A stretch of 64,000 nt of DNA, from contig CAZZBK010000012.1 of assembly GCA_964652155.1 (NCBI GenBank), forward strand, positions 1-64,000, read 5' to 3'. The translations under genes were made by a program, and so were the position numbers. Numbering within the stretch: the stretch's first letter is position 1; each line of letters starts with the position of its first letter. Positions 25,901-34,368 of this stretch are shown here, piece after piece. The notes beneath the pieces are model-generated. The model made no database searches. It saw only the letters and a program-made list of their open reading frames with translations, and was not told where the DNA came from. The DNA is from CAZZBK01 sp964652155 (GTDB taxonomy: Bacteria > Planctomycetota > Planctomycetia > Pirellulales > PNKZ01).

Positions 25901-25940
25901 TCAGGCCGGGCGGTTCACACGAGCCGCTCGGCCTGATTGT
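25901..25940 (+). terminator. Terminator hairpin after hsp20
   Basis: TCAGGCCGGGCGG (25901-25913) pairs with CCGCTCGGCCTGA (25924-25936) with a single mismatch across 13 bp, and TTGTTT follows. It sits 35 nt after the hsp20 stop and 31 nt before the convergent gene end, so it may serve both directions. Confidence 0.6.
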
Positions 25941-25966
25941 TTATGATGTTCAGCGATGCGCGCCGG

Positions 25967-27631
25967 TCATCGGTCGATGCCCGTGAGCGCGTAGCGGGCC
26001 AGGAGCGCCTGCTTGGCAAGCGTATAGGGGTTGTTCGTATATTTGCGATCCGCGGCGGCGTTCCAAATCGGATCGTCGTCACGCCAGTCGGTCGAGACCG
26101 TCCGTTCGGGCCACACGAGCAACCGCAGCCCATCGGCGCTCTCACGCTGCATGGTGCGGGCCAAGGCATAGAGGCCGACCTGATCCATGAACCACGTCGG
26201 CTTGCGTTGCATGTTGTGCTGCACGAAGAACGCCAGTCGTCGCGCAAATTCGCCAGCGAGTGGCGTGGGTTTCAAGACCACGAGCGCCGCGCCATAGCGA
26301 TTGCAGAACGGTTGCTCCAGGTACTCGACGAGCGCCACGTCGTGCGATGCCGCCTGCGTTAACAGTCGGTTCAGGTCATGGCGAATGATGATGTCGGCGT
26401 CCGTGATCACGACTTCACGACCGGTCGCGGCATGCAACTCCATCGCGCGGACAAAACGCATGTTGCAAAAATACACGCCGCGCGAAAAAGCGTCGTCCAG
26501 CTTGCGTTGCTCGGTCGACAGTGTGATCCGCCGCGTCGTGCACGCCTGTTGCAGTCGAGCGACCAGGCTGGCCGTATCCTCCGTGGGGTTCACGCAGTGC
26601 AAATGTACATCGATACCGGGCGAGGTCTCGTGCAGGCTGAGAATCTCGGCCGCCCCAAAACGGCGCAGATAGACACCGTCGAGGCTCAGGAACAGCAACG
26701 GCCCACGACGTTCGCACTGCGCGCTCAAATCTCCCAGCGGCGAATGGACCAGATTGGGCGACGTTTGCTGCCCCGACCACAGGGGCGTGAAATCGTAAAA
26801 GCCGCTCGCGTCTGGTTTGCCTTGTTCGAAACAGGCCTCGGCCAGATGATAGTTGGCGTCCTGCAGCGCCTTGCCCGCGATGGCCGCGTGGGTCTCGGCT
26901 TCGGCAAAGCGCCGCTGGCTATTGAGCAACATGGCATAGGTCGAATGGGCTTTAATTCGCGCGTCGTCGCTGAGCGTGGGCCGCTCCAAGATTTGCGGAA
27001 AGGCTTGCAGCGCTAGGTTGACTACGCCGCCGTCGCGCGGTGTTGGCGTGAGCCAGACGACGAGCACGTGCACGAGCCCATCGGTGGTGGGCGTGGCTCG
27101 TTTGGCGAGCCAGTTGAACCAACACTCCTTGGCCGCAACGCTCTCGCCGTTGACCAACACGCCGAGCAGCCGCATGGCCGGGGCATAGTCGCTGCGGGCG
27201 TCCAAGGCGAGCAAGGCCAAGCCTTGTGCCGCTGCGCGGTCACCTTGCGTCAGCGAGACCTGTGCCAGGCCGAGCCACCCTCCCGCCGCCTGAGCGGGGA
27301 TTTGCCGCAATCGCTCGAAACTCCGTCGCGCCTCGTCGAACTGCCGTAAGCTGAGTTGGAGCTGCCCGCACTCGGCCCAGACGTTGGGATCGTCGGGCGA
27401 GTATTGAGCCGCGCGTTGCAAACAAGCGAGTGCCGCTAGCGAGAGCGACCAGTCACGCGCTCGCCGCGCGACTTGCAGCCACCACGCCCCGTCCGTTGCG
27501 CGCGGTCCGGCGAGCGACAACAGCTCGCCGCCGGCGTCTTGGGTGCGCTGCGCATGCTGCACAGCCCGATACAACGAGACTTCCTGCGGCAGCACGTCCG
27601 TGCGATTGATGTCGTTGAGCTGAAACGTCAT
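25967..27631 (-). CDS. TPR protein with C-terminal glycosyltransferase-like domain
   Basis: A 554-residue protein without a leader. About residues 30-280 are TPR-like helices (SLAALACLQRAAQYSPDDPNVW, LRQFDEARRSFERLRQIPAQ, RFAEAETHAAIAGKALQDA). From about 310 the chain changes to an alpha/beta fold: LLFLSLDGVYLRRFGAAEIL, a VITDADIII motif with an Asp-x-Asp typical of metal-dependent glycosyltransferases, CNRYGAALVVLKPT and a WFMDQVGLYAL segment. This resembles GT-A nucleotide-diphospho-sugar transferases. It starts 25 bp after the sulfatase stop and may be the last gene of that operon. Donor and acceptor are unknown. Confidence 0.7.
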   Translation of the reverse strand: MTFQLNDINRTDVLPQEVSLYRAVQHAQRTQDAGGELLSLAGPRATDGAWWLQVARRARDWSLSLAALACLQRAAQYSPDDPNVWAECGQLQLSLRQFDEARRSFERLRQIPAQAAGGWLGLAQVSLTQGDRAAAQGLALLALDARSDYAPAMRLLGVLVNGESVAAKECWFNWLAKRATPTTDGLVHVLVVWLTPTPRDGGVVNLALQAFPQILERPTLSDDARIKAHSTYAMLLNSQRRFAEAETHAAIAGKALQDANYHLAEACFEQGKPDASGFYDFTPLWSGQQTSPNLVHSPLGDLSAQCERRGPLLFLSLDGVYLRRFGAAEILSLHETSPGIDVHLHCVNPTEDTASLVARLQQACTTRRITLSTEQRKLDDAFSRGVYFCNMRFVRAMELHAATGREVVITDADIIIRHDLNRLLTQAASHDVALVEYLEQPFCNRYGAALVVLKPTPLAGEFARRLAFFVQHNMQRKPTWFMDQVGLYALARTMQRESADGLRLLVWPERTVSTDWRDDDPIWNAAADRKYTNNPYTLAKQALLARYALTGIDR

Positions 27632-27656
27632 GTCAGGCCCACACCGGCGAGAAAAG

Positions 27657-29048
27657 TTAATACGGGTCGGTCAACACCGGATCATCGATCGAGCGTTGCC
27701 ACTCGATCAGGCGACGCTCAAGATCGGCCCGAACGTTGACTGGGGACGCGCGCCCCTGACCGGTGAGCAGATTGCGTAGTTCGTCAGGATCAGCCTGGAG
27801 GTCATACAGTTCGTCCATCGAGTTGGCCCGATAATGTTTGACGAGCTTGTATTGCGACGTGCGAATCATGCGCATGTAAGCCAGCCCGCCGTTGCGCAGG
27901 TCGTATTGTCCAAAGATCGCCGCGGGTTTGTCGAGCGATTGACCGCGCAGCAGCGGCGAATAGTCGCGCCCTTGGGCGGTGCAGTCGCTTGGTGGAGCCA
28001 CTCCCGCCGCGCCGAGCATGGTGCGAAACGTATCGAGATTTGTCACGTCATCCTCGATGATCGTGCGCGGCTTGACGACGTTGGGCCAACGCACCAGCAG
28101 CGGTACGCGAATCGAGGTGTCCCACATATTGGGACGTTTCGGGCCGTTAACGCCGCCGGCGATCCATTGCCCGTTCCCTTTGGTGTCGACGCCGTGACGC
28201 CCTTCGTTGTAGCCATGATCACTGGTGAACACGACCAAGGTCTGGTCGCTGAGTTTAAGTTCATCGAGTGTCGACAGCAGGCGTCCCAGGTTGCGATCGA
28301 CGGCCGAGATGCTGGCGTAATAAGCGAGCGTCCGCTTTTTGAGCGCGGCGACGTCGAGACCGCGCACCTGTGGCACCGTGGGGTCCACGTTCTGGTAATG
28401 AGCCGAGTCTTCTGCCGGCACGGGTGCATAGGGAAGATGCGGTTCGCGAAAGTGCACGCACACCGCGAACGGCACCTCGCGATGCGCGCGGATAAAATCG
28501 ATTGCGCTCGTCGTGATCAGATCGGGCACGGGCCCCGACACCGTTTGCGTCTTGCCGTTGACTTCCAACGTAGGATCCATCGGCGACGTGCCGCCGCTGA
28601 CAAAGCCATAAAAGTGATCGAAGCCGCGCCGCGAGGGATGAAACTGCGGCTGTGACCCGAGATGCCACTTGCCCACGAGCGCGGTTTTGTAGCCGGAGCG
28701 TTGCAAGACCTGTGGCCAAGTGAGCGCGTCGAGTCCCTTGCCATCATTTCCCTCTTGGGGCGAAATCCAGTCGTTGATGCCCGTCTGGGTTGGCCAGCGG
28801 CCGCTCATGTAGGCCGCGCGACTTGGCGAGCACACGGGCGTGACCGTGAACGCATTGCGGAACAGCGCCCCGTCGCGGGCCAGCGCGTCCATGTGAGGCG
28901 TATGCACGTCGCGATTGCCATACGCGCCGACTGCCCATTGGCCTTGATCGTCGGTCACGATCGCCACGATGTTCGGCCGCTTCTCGGCCCCCTCGGCCAG
29001 CGCCACGAACAACAGACACACACCGAGCGCAAGATACGAACGCACCAT
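27657..29048 (-). CDS. Secreted sulfatase
   Basis: A 463-residue type I sulfatase. ATG 29048 precedes a Sec leader (MVRSYLALGVCLLFVALAEG). The metal ligands include the DD pair in VTDDQGQW (residues 32-34). The formylglycine site is Cys73 in PVCSPSRAAYMSGRWPTQTG, with the full C-x-P-S-R consensus. LVGKWHLGSQPQFHPSRRGFDHFYG, VVFTSDHGYNEGRHG and a C-terminal VRADLERRLIEWQ region follow the family. It should hydrolyse sulfate esters, probably of algal or other sulfated polysaccharides, after activation by a formylglycine-generating enzyme encoded elsewhere. It follows DUF1501 and PSCyt1 genes in one orientation. Confidence 0.95.
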   Translation of the reverse strand: MVRSYLALGVCLLFVALAEGAEKRPNIVAIVTDDQGQWAVGAYGNRDVHTPHMDALARDGALFRNAFTVTPVCSPSRAAYMSGRWPTQTGINDWISPQEGNDGKGLDALTWPQVLQRSGYKTALVGKWHLGSQPQFHPSRRGFDHFYGFVSGGTSPMDPTLEVNGKTQTVSGPVPDLITTSAIDFIRAHREVPFAVCVHFREPHLPYAPVPAEDSAHYQNVDPTVPQVRGLDVAALKKRTLAYYASISAVDRNLGRLLSTLDELKLSDQTLVVFTSDHGYNEGRHGVDTKGNGQWIAGGVNGPKRPNMWDTSIRVPLLVRWPNVVKPRTIIEDDVTNLDTFRTMLGAAGVAPPSDCTAQGRDYSPLLRGQSLDKPAAIFGQYDLRNGGLAYMRMIRTSQYKLVKHYRANSMDELYDLQADPDELRNLLTGQGRASPVNVRADLERRLIEWQRSIDDPVLTDPY

Positions 29049-29184
29049 GATCGGACACCCTCGGAGGAGATATTCAGTCTTTCCAGATATTGATGCATGG
29101 CGAGGTCGACAGCAAGACCCCGAGCCACGAGCTCGATCCACGATGCCCCTCACCGCGCATTGGGTGACTTACACCGCCCAACTC

Positions 29185-30615
29185 TCAGGCGATGATGTCG
29201 CGGACCACGCGACCCGCGACGTCGGTGAGCCGGAAGTCGCGGCCGGCATGGCGATAAGTGAGCCGTTCATGATCGAGACCGAGCAGGTGCAGAATCGTGG
29301 CATGGAAGTCGTGGATGTGCACCTCGTTGCTGGCCACAGAGCAACCGTGTTCGTCACTCTCGCCGTAAGAAAAGCCGCCGCGGACGCCGCCGCCGGCCAA
29401 CCATGAGGTGAACACCTCGCTGTGGTGTTCGCGTCCTTTGGCGTCTTTGGCCGAGTTGAACGGCGTGCGGCCGAACTCGGTCGTCCACACGACCAGTGTC
29501 TCGTCGAGCATGCCACGCGACTTGAGATCGCGCAGCAACCCGGCGATCGGTTGATCGACGTTCTTGGCCAATCGGCCGTGGTCGTTCATGTCGCCGTGCG
29601 AATCCCAATTACTCGACGCGCCGGTGTCGATCAATTCGACGAACCGCACGCCGCGCTCGATGAGCCGCCGGGCGACCAGACATTGCCAGGCAAATCCGGC
29701 CGTTCCGCCGCGAGGCAAACCGTAGAGAGTATGGGTAGCATCCGTCTCGCGGCGCAGATCAAAAGCCTCCGGCGCCTCGGCCTGCATGCCGAACGCGGTC
29801 TCGAACGATTTGATACGCGCTGCCAGATTCGCGTCGCCGCCACGCTGCGCGAGATGCCGACGATTGAATGCCTGTGCGAGCCCAAGTTCCATCTCTTGCA
29901 ATTCAATCGTGCTCTGGCGTCGCTTGATGTTGGGCATTGGCTCGGGGCCCGGCGCGACGTGCGTCCCTTGATGACAACCGGGGAGAAAATCGGAACCCCA
30001 GACTTGCCCCCCCGCATACGGTAAAAAAGGAGCCAGGACCACGAACGATGGCAGATTACGGTTGACCGTGCCGAGACCGTAGCTCACCCACGAGCCGATG
30101 CTCGGCCGCGCAAACGTGACCGAGCCGGTATGGATGCCGAGGGTGGCTTGGAAATGGTCGGCATGATCGTTGCGCATCGAGCGAACGAGGCACAAGTCGT
30201 CTGCGCACTCGGCGATGTGCGGAAACAATTCGCTGATCCACAGGCCCGATTGGCCGCGCTGTTTGAACTCCCATTGGGGCCGCTTGAAGAATTTTTCGAC
30301 GGCCCGATTGTTGGGCGCGAACGCCTCGAGCATTTTGGCCGGTACATGATACGGCTGGTTGTGCTCGGCAAACAATCGCGGTTTGTAGTCGAACGAGTCG
30401 ACGTGCGATACGCCCCCGCTCAGGTTGATGAAGATGATCTGCTTGGCCCGCGGCCGAAAGTGTGTCGCCTTGGGAGCGAGCGGATCGGAGTCAACGGCCG
30501 CGATGGGCGCGCCCTCGGCCAGCAATTCCGACACGATGCCCGGTAGCAGCAGCGAGCCGCCGACCAGCGAGCGGATCAACGAGCGGCGACCGATGGAATG
30601 GTGTGAGTGAGGCAT
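29185..30615 (-). CDS. DUF1501 protein with Tat signal
   Basis: A 476-residue protein. IGRRSLIRSLVGGSLLLPG at residues 8-26 is a twin-arginine signal. DUF1501 motifs follow: IIFINLSGGVSHVDSFDYKP, MRNDHADHFQATLGIHTG, RPSIGSWVSYGLG, VARRLIERGVRFVELID, TTEFGRTPFN and HHSEVFTSWLAGGGVRGG. The family belongs to the alkaline-phosphatase-like fold and is greatly expanded in planctomycetes, where it is nearly always encoded beside a DUF1549/DUF1553 protein. Here that partner ends 15 bp upstream. Its biochemical role is not established. Confidence 0.95.
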   Translation of the reverse strand: MPHSHHSIGRRSLIRSLVGGSLLLPGIVSELLAEGAPIAAVDSDPLAPKATHFRPRAKQIIFINLSGGVSHVDSFDYKPRLFAEHNQPYHVPAKMLEAFAPNNRAVEKFFKRPQWEFKQRGQSGLWISELFPHIAECADDLCLVRSMRNDHADHFQATLGIHTGSVTFARPSIGSWVSYGLGTVNRNLPSFVVLAPFLPYAGGQVWGSDFLPGCHQGTHVAPGPEPMPNIKRRQSTIELQEMELGLAQAFNRRHLAQRGGDANLAARIKSFETAFGMQAEAPEAFDLRRETDATHTLYGLPRGGTAGFAWQCLVARRLIERGVRFVELIDTGASSNWDSHGDMNDHGRLAKNVDQPIAGLLRDLKSRGMLDETLVVWTTEFGRTPFNSAKDAKGREHHSEVFTSWLAGGGVRGGFSYGESDEHGCSVASNEVHIHDFHATILHLLGLDHERLTYRHAGRDFRLTDVAGRVVRDIIA

Positions 30616-30630
30616 GGCGGTAACGTTCGA

Positions 30631-33093
30631 TTAGTCGATAAAGATAAATTCATTGCTGCTCATCAGGGCTCTGGCCAACGCCGACCAGGCCTGCGACTCA
30701 AGCTGATCGGCCGGCGTTTTGAGCGCGGAGAGTTGCGTGCGATACGTCTGCAAAAACTCCCGGCACTCGGCGAGTTCCGCGTCGCTGGGCACTCGGCTAA
30801 AAGCCCAGCGGTAGGTGGTCGCTAGACGCGTCAACTCATCGGACGTGCTGGTCGTAACACGCTGGGCGAACTCTTTTGCCGCCCCATGCGTGAGGGGGTC
30901 GTTCATTAAGAACAAGGCCTGCAACGGCGTCGTGCTCAGCAAACGAGCCCCCGTGCTTGTGCTCGGGTCGGCCCCGTCGAAGAGCGCCAGGTAGGGATTC
31001 TTCCGCTGACGTTGCTGCATCAGGTACACGCTCCGCCGTTTCGATTCATAGACGGCGACAAAGGGCTTGTGCTGCGAGAATGTCCAGCTGTGCGTGGCGG
31101 GGAACGGATGTCCTCCGGTCGACGACTCATCGAGCGTTCCGCTCACGAACAGCAGGGTGTCGCGGATCGCCTCGGCGTCGAGTCGCCGGCGCGAGAAACG
31201 TCCAAGCAGCTCGTTTTGTGGATCGCGTTGTTCGCTCAGCGCGGCGCCGTCGCTCGCCTGTTGCCAGGTGTGCGAAAGCAGGATCTGTTTGTGCATGGCC
31301 TTGATGGACCAGTCGTGACGCATGAACTGCGCGGCTAAATGGTCGAGCAACTCCGGATGCGTCGGAGCGCGACCCTGCCGGCCAAAGTCATTGGGCGTTT
31401 GCACGAGCCCCGACCCAAAATGGTTTTGCCACAGGCGATTGACCATGACCCGGGCCGTGAGCGGATTGTTCCGGTCGACTAGCCACTCGGCGAGTTGCAA
31501 GCGGCCGCTGGCGGCAAAGTCGCGCGGGAGTTCTTGGCCCCCGAGCGCCACGGGAAAGTGGCGTGCGACTTCGTCGCCGAGTCGCTTGGGATCGCCGCGG
31601 ACTTGAATCCGCGCGTTGATCGGCTTCCCTTCGGCGACCGCATAGGCATCGTTGATCACGGGCGTGGCGTCGAGTGTCTGCTGGCGGCTCTTCTTGGCCT
31701 CGCCGATCGCTTGCGTATTGGCCTTCAGTTTCGCAACTTTCTCATCACCCTCGGGCAGCTTTTTAAGCCCGACGGCCTCGGCTTCCAACAGCTTGATCTG
31801 GGCGTCGACGGCGGAGAGTTTCTCGCGATGAGGCTTGAGCAGCGCCGTGATTTCATCCGGCGGCATGAGCGGCACGAAGTCGAGAGGGACTTTGCTTGCC
31901 TCGGCGCCTGGGAATGGGTAGCGCGTGCTGCTCAAAATGCCAAACAGCCCGTAATAGTCGCTCATCGTGAACGGGTCGAACTTGTGATCGTGACACCGCG
32001 CGCAGGCCAACGAGGAACCGAGAATCGTGCGGCCCAGGTTGTCGATCGTGTCTTCAAGCGTGAGGTGGAACTCACCTTCGCGGCTGCCGCCAAAGCGGCG
32101 CGCCATGGCCAAATAGCCCGTCGCGACAATTCGCTCGTGCCGCTCGGCGTCGCTGTCGCTGCTTAATAAATCGCCGGCGATTTGCTCGCGCAGGAACTGA
32201 TCGTACGGCAGGTCACGGTTGAACGCTCGGATGACCCAATCGCGGTATTTATGCGCCTGGGGGACAGGATAGTCGGACGCATTGCCACACGTGTCGGCGT
32301 ACCGCACCACGTCGAGCCAGTGTCGCCCCCAACGTTCACCATAGCGGGGCGAGGCGAGCAGCCGATCCACGACGACCGCGAACGCATCGGGGGACGCATC
32401 GGACAAGAACGACGCCAATTCGTCCGGGGTCGGTGGCAGTCCGGTCAGGTCGAACGTCACGCGCCGCAACAGCGTGCGCTTGTCGGCATCGTGGTTGGGG
32501 GCCAGTGCGTGTTCTTCGAGCTTGGCTAACACAAAGTGGTCGATGCTCGTGCGAGGCCAGTTGGTGTTTTTGACCTGCGGCAGCTTGTCGGCGCGCAGCG
32601 GCTGAAGCGACCAGAACTTGCGCCCCGCCTCGATATCGATGGTTGATTTGGGGCGCTGCGACGCCGTGGCGACGGTGGCCGCCACACTCTGTCGCGGATC
32701 GGGCGCTCCCATCTTCACCCAGGCAACCAAGTCAGCGCGCTGGGCCACCGACAGCTTCTGGTCGGGTGGCATGCGAAGCTCTTTTTCGGTGTGCTGAATC
32801 GCGACGATGAAGAGGCTTTTGTCGGGATTGCCAGGGACGAGCGCGGGCCCCGACTCGCCCCCTTTGAGCAAGCCCGCGCGCGAGTCGACGAGCAATCCCC
32901 CCTCGCTCGTCTTCCCCTCGATGCTGTGACACTCGTAGCAATGGTTGACAAGGATCGGTCGGATCCGCTTCTCGAAGAACTCGATCCCCTCGGGTGACGC
33001 GTCCATCGCTCGTGCCGGTGAGGCGTCGAGCCACGTCAGCCAAGCGATGCCAACGGAGAACCCAAATGCGGCGAGTTGAAAAAACTGTTTCAT
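30631..33093 (-). CDS. PSCyt1-DUF1549-DUF1553 planctomycete cytochrome-like protein
   Basis: An 820-residue exported protein. ATG 33093 starts MKQFFQLAAFGFSVGIAWLTW, a Sec leader. An upstream in-frame ATG at 33153 is less likely. The PSCyt1 domain holds one c-type heme motif, Cys52-x2-Cys55-His56 (HCYECHSIEG), with RMPPDQKL near 110 as a possible source of the axial Met. DUF1549 follows (FVLAKLEEHAL, RRVTFDLTGLPPTPDEL, YADTCGNASDYPVPQA, GRTILGSSLACARCHDHKFDP, with another CxxCH). DUF1553 closes the protein (LAEWLVDRNNPLTARVMVNRLWQNHFG). It is probably the first gene of the operon with DUF1501 and the sulfatase. It is thought to bind heme at the cell surface or in the periplasm, but its role is unproven. 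Confidence 0.95.
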   Translation of the reverse strand: MKQFFQLAAFGFSVGIAWLTWLDASPARAMDASPEGIEFFEKRIRPILVNHCYECHSIEGKTSEGGLLVDSRAGLLKGGESGPALVPGNPDKSLFIVAIQHTEKELRMPPDQKLSVAQRADLVAWVKMGAPDPRQSVAATVATASQRPKSTIDIEAGRKFWSLQPLRADKLPQVKNTNWPRTSIDHFVLAKLEEHALAPNHDADKRTLLRRVTFDLTGLPPTPDELASFLSDASPDAFAVVVDRLLASPRYGERWGRHWLDVVRYADTCGNASDYPVPQAHKYRDWVIRAFNRDLPYDQFLREQIAGDLLSSDSDAERHERIVATGYLAMARRFGGSREGEFHLTLEDTIDNLGRTILGSSLACARCHDHKFDPFTMSDYYGLFGILSSTRYPFPGAEASKVPLDFVPLMPPDEITALLKPHREKLSAVDAQIKLLEAEAVGLKKLPEGDEKVAKLKANTQAIGEAKKSRQQTLDATPVINDAYAVAEGKPINARIQVRGDPKRLGDEVARHFPVALGGQELPRDFAASGRLQLAEWLVDRNNPLTARVMVNRLWQNHFGSGLVQTPNDFGRQGRAPTHPELLDHLAAQFMRHDWSIKAMHKQILLSHTWQQASDGAALSEQRDPQNELLGRFSRRRLDAEAIRDTLLFVSGTLDESSTGGHPFPATHSWTFSQHKPFVAVYESKRRSVYLMQQRQRKNPYLALFDGADPSTSTGARLLSTTPLQALFLMNDPLTHGAAKEFAQRVTTSTSDELTRLATTYRWAFSRVPSDAELAECREFLQTYRTQLSALKTPADQLESQAWSALARALMSSNEFIFID

Positions 33094-33297
33094 GACGGTC
33101 GGAACACGATCTGGCAGTTCGAGGCAGGCGAGAGCGGCAGGATCCTGTTCCATGTTAGTCTTAAATTGCCCGGCGGGGCAATGTTTCTTCAAGGGGCAAA
33201 ATGCTATCTTCGGCTCGACGGGCCTTGTATGATCGACGCCTAGTTCAGCCAACTGCTCTCTGTCATTACCCTCACCCCTTTGTGAAGAGACCGACTC

Positions 33298-34368
33298 ATG
33301 CGTACCTTCTCGATCGCGGCCGCCTTGTTTCTTGGAGTCGCCATGCTGGCCCAAGCCGATACGTTCGTGTACGTCTCGACGGGACCCGACCAGAAGATAC
33401 AGATCTACCGACAGAACGCCCAGGACGGCGCGCTCACGAGCGTGGCGAGTGTCGAGACCGAAGCGGCCCCGGGCTCGCTGGTCGTCGACCCACGGCAAAA
33501 ATTCTTGCTCGCCGCGATGCGCAACAAGCCCGTGGTCAGCAGCTACCAACTCGATGCGTCGACGGGCAAGCTCACGCTGCTCGGCACGACACCCATCCCG
33601 GAAAACGCCACCTCCGCGTTCGTGAACATCGATCGCACAGGCCGTTGGTTGCTCTCGGCGTCTTACGGCGCGGGGCGGGTCGTGGTGCAGCGATTGGCCG
33701 ACGACGGCCGGATCGAAAGTTCCGGCTCGCAGGTCATCGAGACCGCCAAGACCGCGCACAGCGTGATGGTGGATCGCGCGAATCACTTGGTGTTCGTGCC
33801 GCACGTCGCTCCCAACGCGGTGTACCAGTTCACACTCGACGCCGCGAAGGGGAAGCTCACCGACGCCGGCAAAGCACCGGGCGGTGCCCCGGCAGCCGGA
33901 CCCCGGCACCTCGCGTTCCATCCGACGCTCGGTTACGCCTACACGTCCGACGAGTCCGGCAGCAGCATCACCGCGTATCGTTTGGATGCCACGAGCGGCT
34001 TGACTCCTTTGCAAACGTTGTCGACCCTGCCCAGCGATTTCAAGGAACGCAACTCGACCGCCGACGTGAAAGTACACCCGAGCGGTAAATTCGTGTGGGT
34101 CTCGAATCGCGGGCACGACAGTCTGGCCGGTTTTGCGATTGCCGCGGACGGCAAGCTGACGGCGATCGATCGCGCCCCCACCGAGAAGACGCCCCGCTCG
34201 TTCGACATTGCCCCCAACGGACGGTTTGTGTTCGGCGCAGGAGAAGGCTCGGGCAAGCTGGCCGTGTTCCAGGTCAACGAGGCCAGCGGAACCCTCAAGC
34301 GGATTCACACCTACGAGGTCGGCAAAAGCCTCACCTGGGTGATGGCCATCGAACTCGGCTCACGTTGA
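33298..34368 (+). CDS. Secreted lactonase-like beta-propeller (6-phosphogluconolactonase family)
   Basis: A 356-residue protein with a short Sec leader (MRTFSIAAALFLGVAMLAQA). It shows about seven propeller repeats of the YbhE/Pgl lactonase family: FVYVSTGPDQKIQIYRQN, GSLVVDPRQKFLLAAM, SAFVNIDRTGRWLLSASYG, AHSVMVDRANHLVFVPHV, PRHLAFHPTLGYAYTSDE, DVKVHPSGKFVWVSNRGHDS and RSFDIAPNGRFVFGAGE. Cytoplasmic members hydrolyse 6-phosphogluconolactone. The leader indicates another, extracytoplasmic substrate, for example a sugar lactone. It is divergent from the PSCyt1 gene. Its last 9 bases overlap the end of the convergent DUF1501 gene. Confidence 0.88.
   Translation: MRTFSIAAALFLGVAMLAQADTFVYVSTGPDQKIQIYRQNAQDGALTSVASVETEAAPGSLVVDPRQKFLLAAMRNKPVVSSYQLDASTGKLTLLGTTPIPENATSAFVNIDRTGRWLLSASYGAGRVVVQRLADDGRIESSGSQVIETAKTAHSVMVDRANHLVFVPHVAPNAVYQFTLDAAKGKLTDAGKAPGGAPAAGPRHLAFHPTLGYAYTSDESGSSITAYRLDATSGLTPLQTLSTLPSDFKERNSTADVKVHPSGKFVWVSNRGHDSLAGFAIAADGKLTAIDRAPTEKTPRSFDIAPNGRFVFGAGEGSGKLAVFQVNEASGTLKRIHTYEVGKSLTWVMAIELGSR

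Noticed and set aside
33093..34308. In-frame extension of the PSCyt1 gene by 405 codons
   Set aside because: The extension lies opposite the lactonase gene. The Sec leader at 33093 marks the real start.
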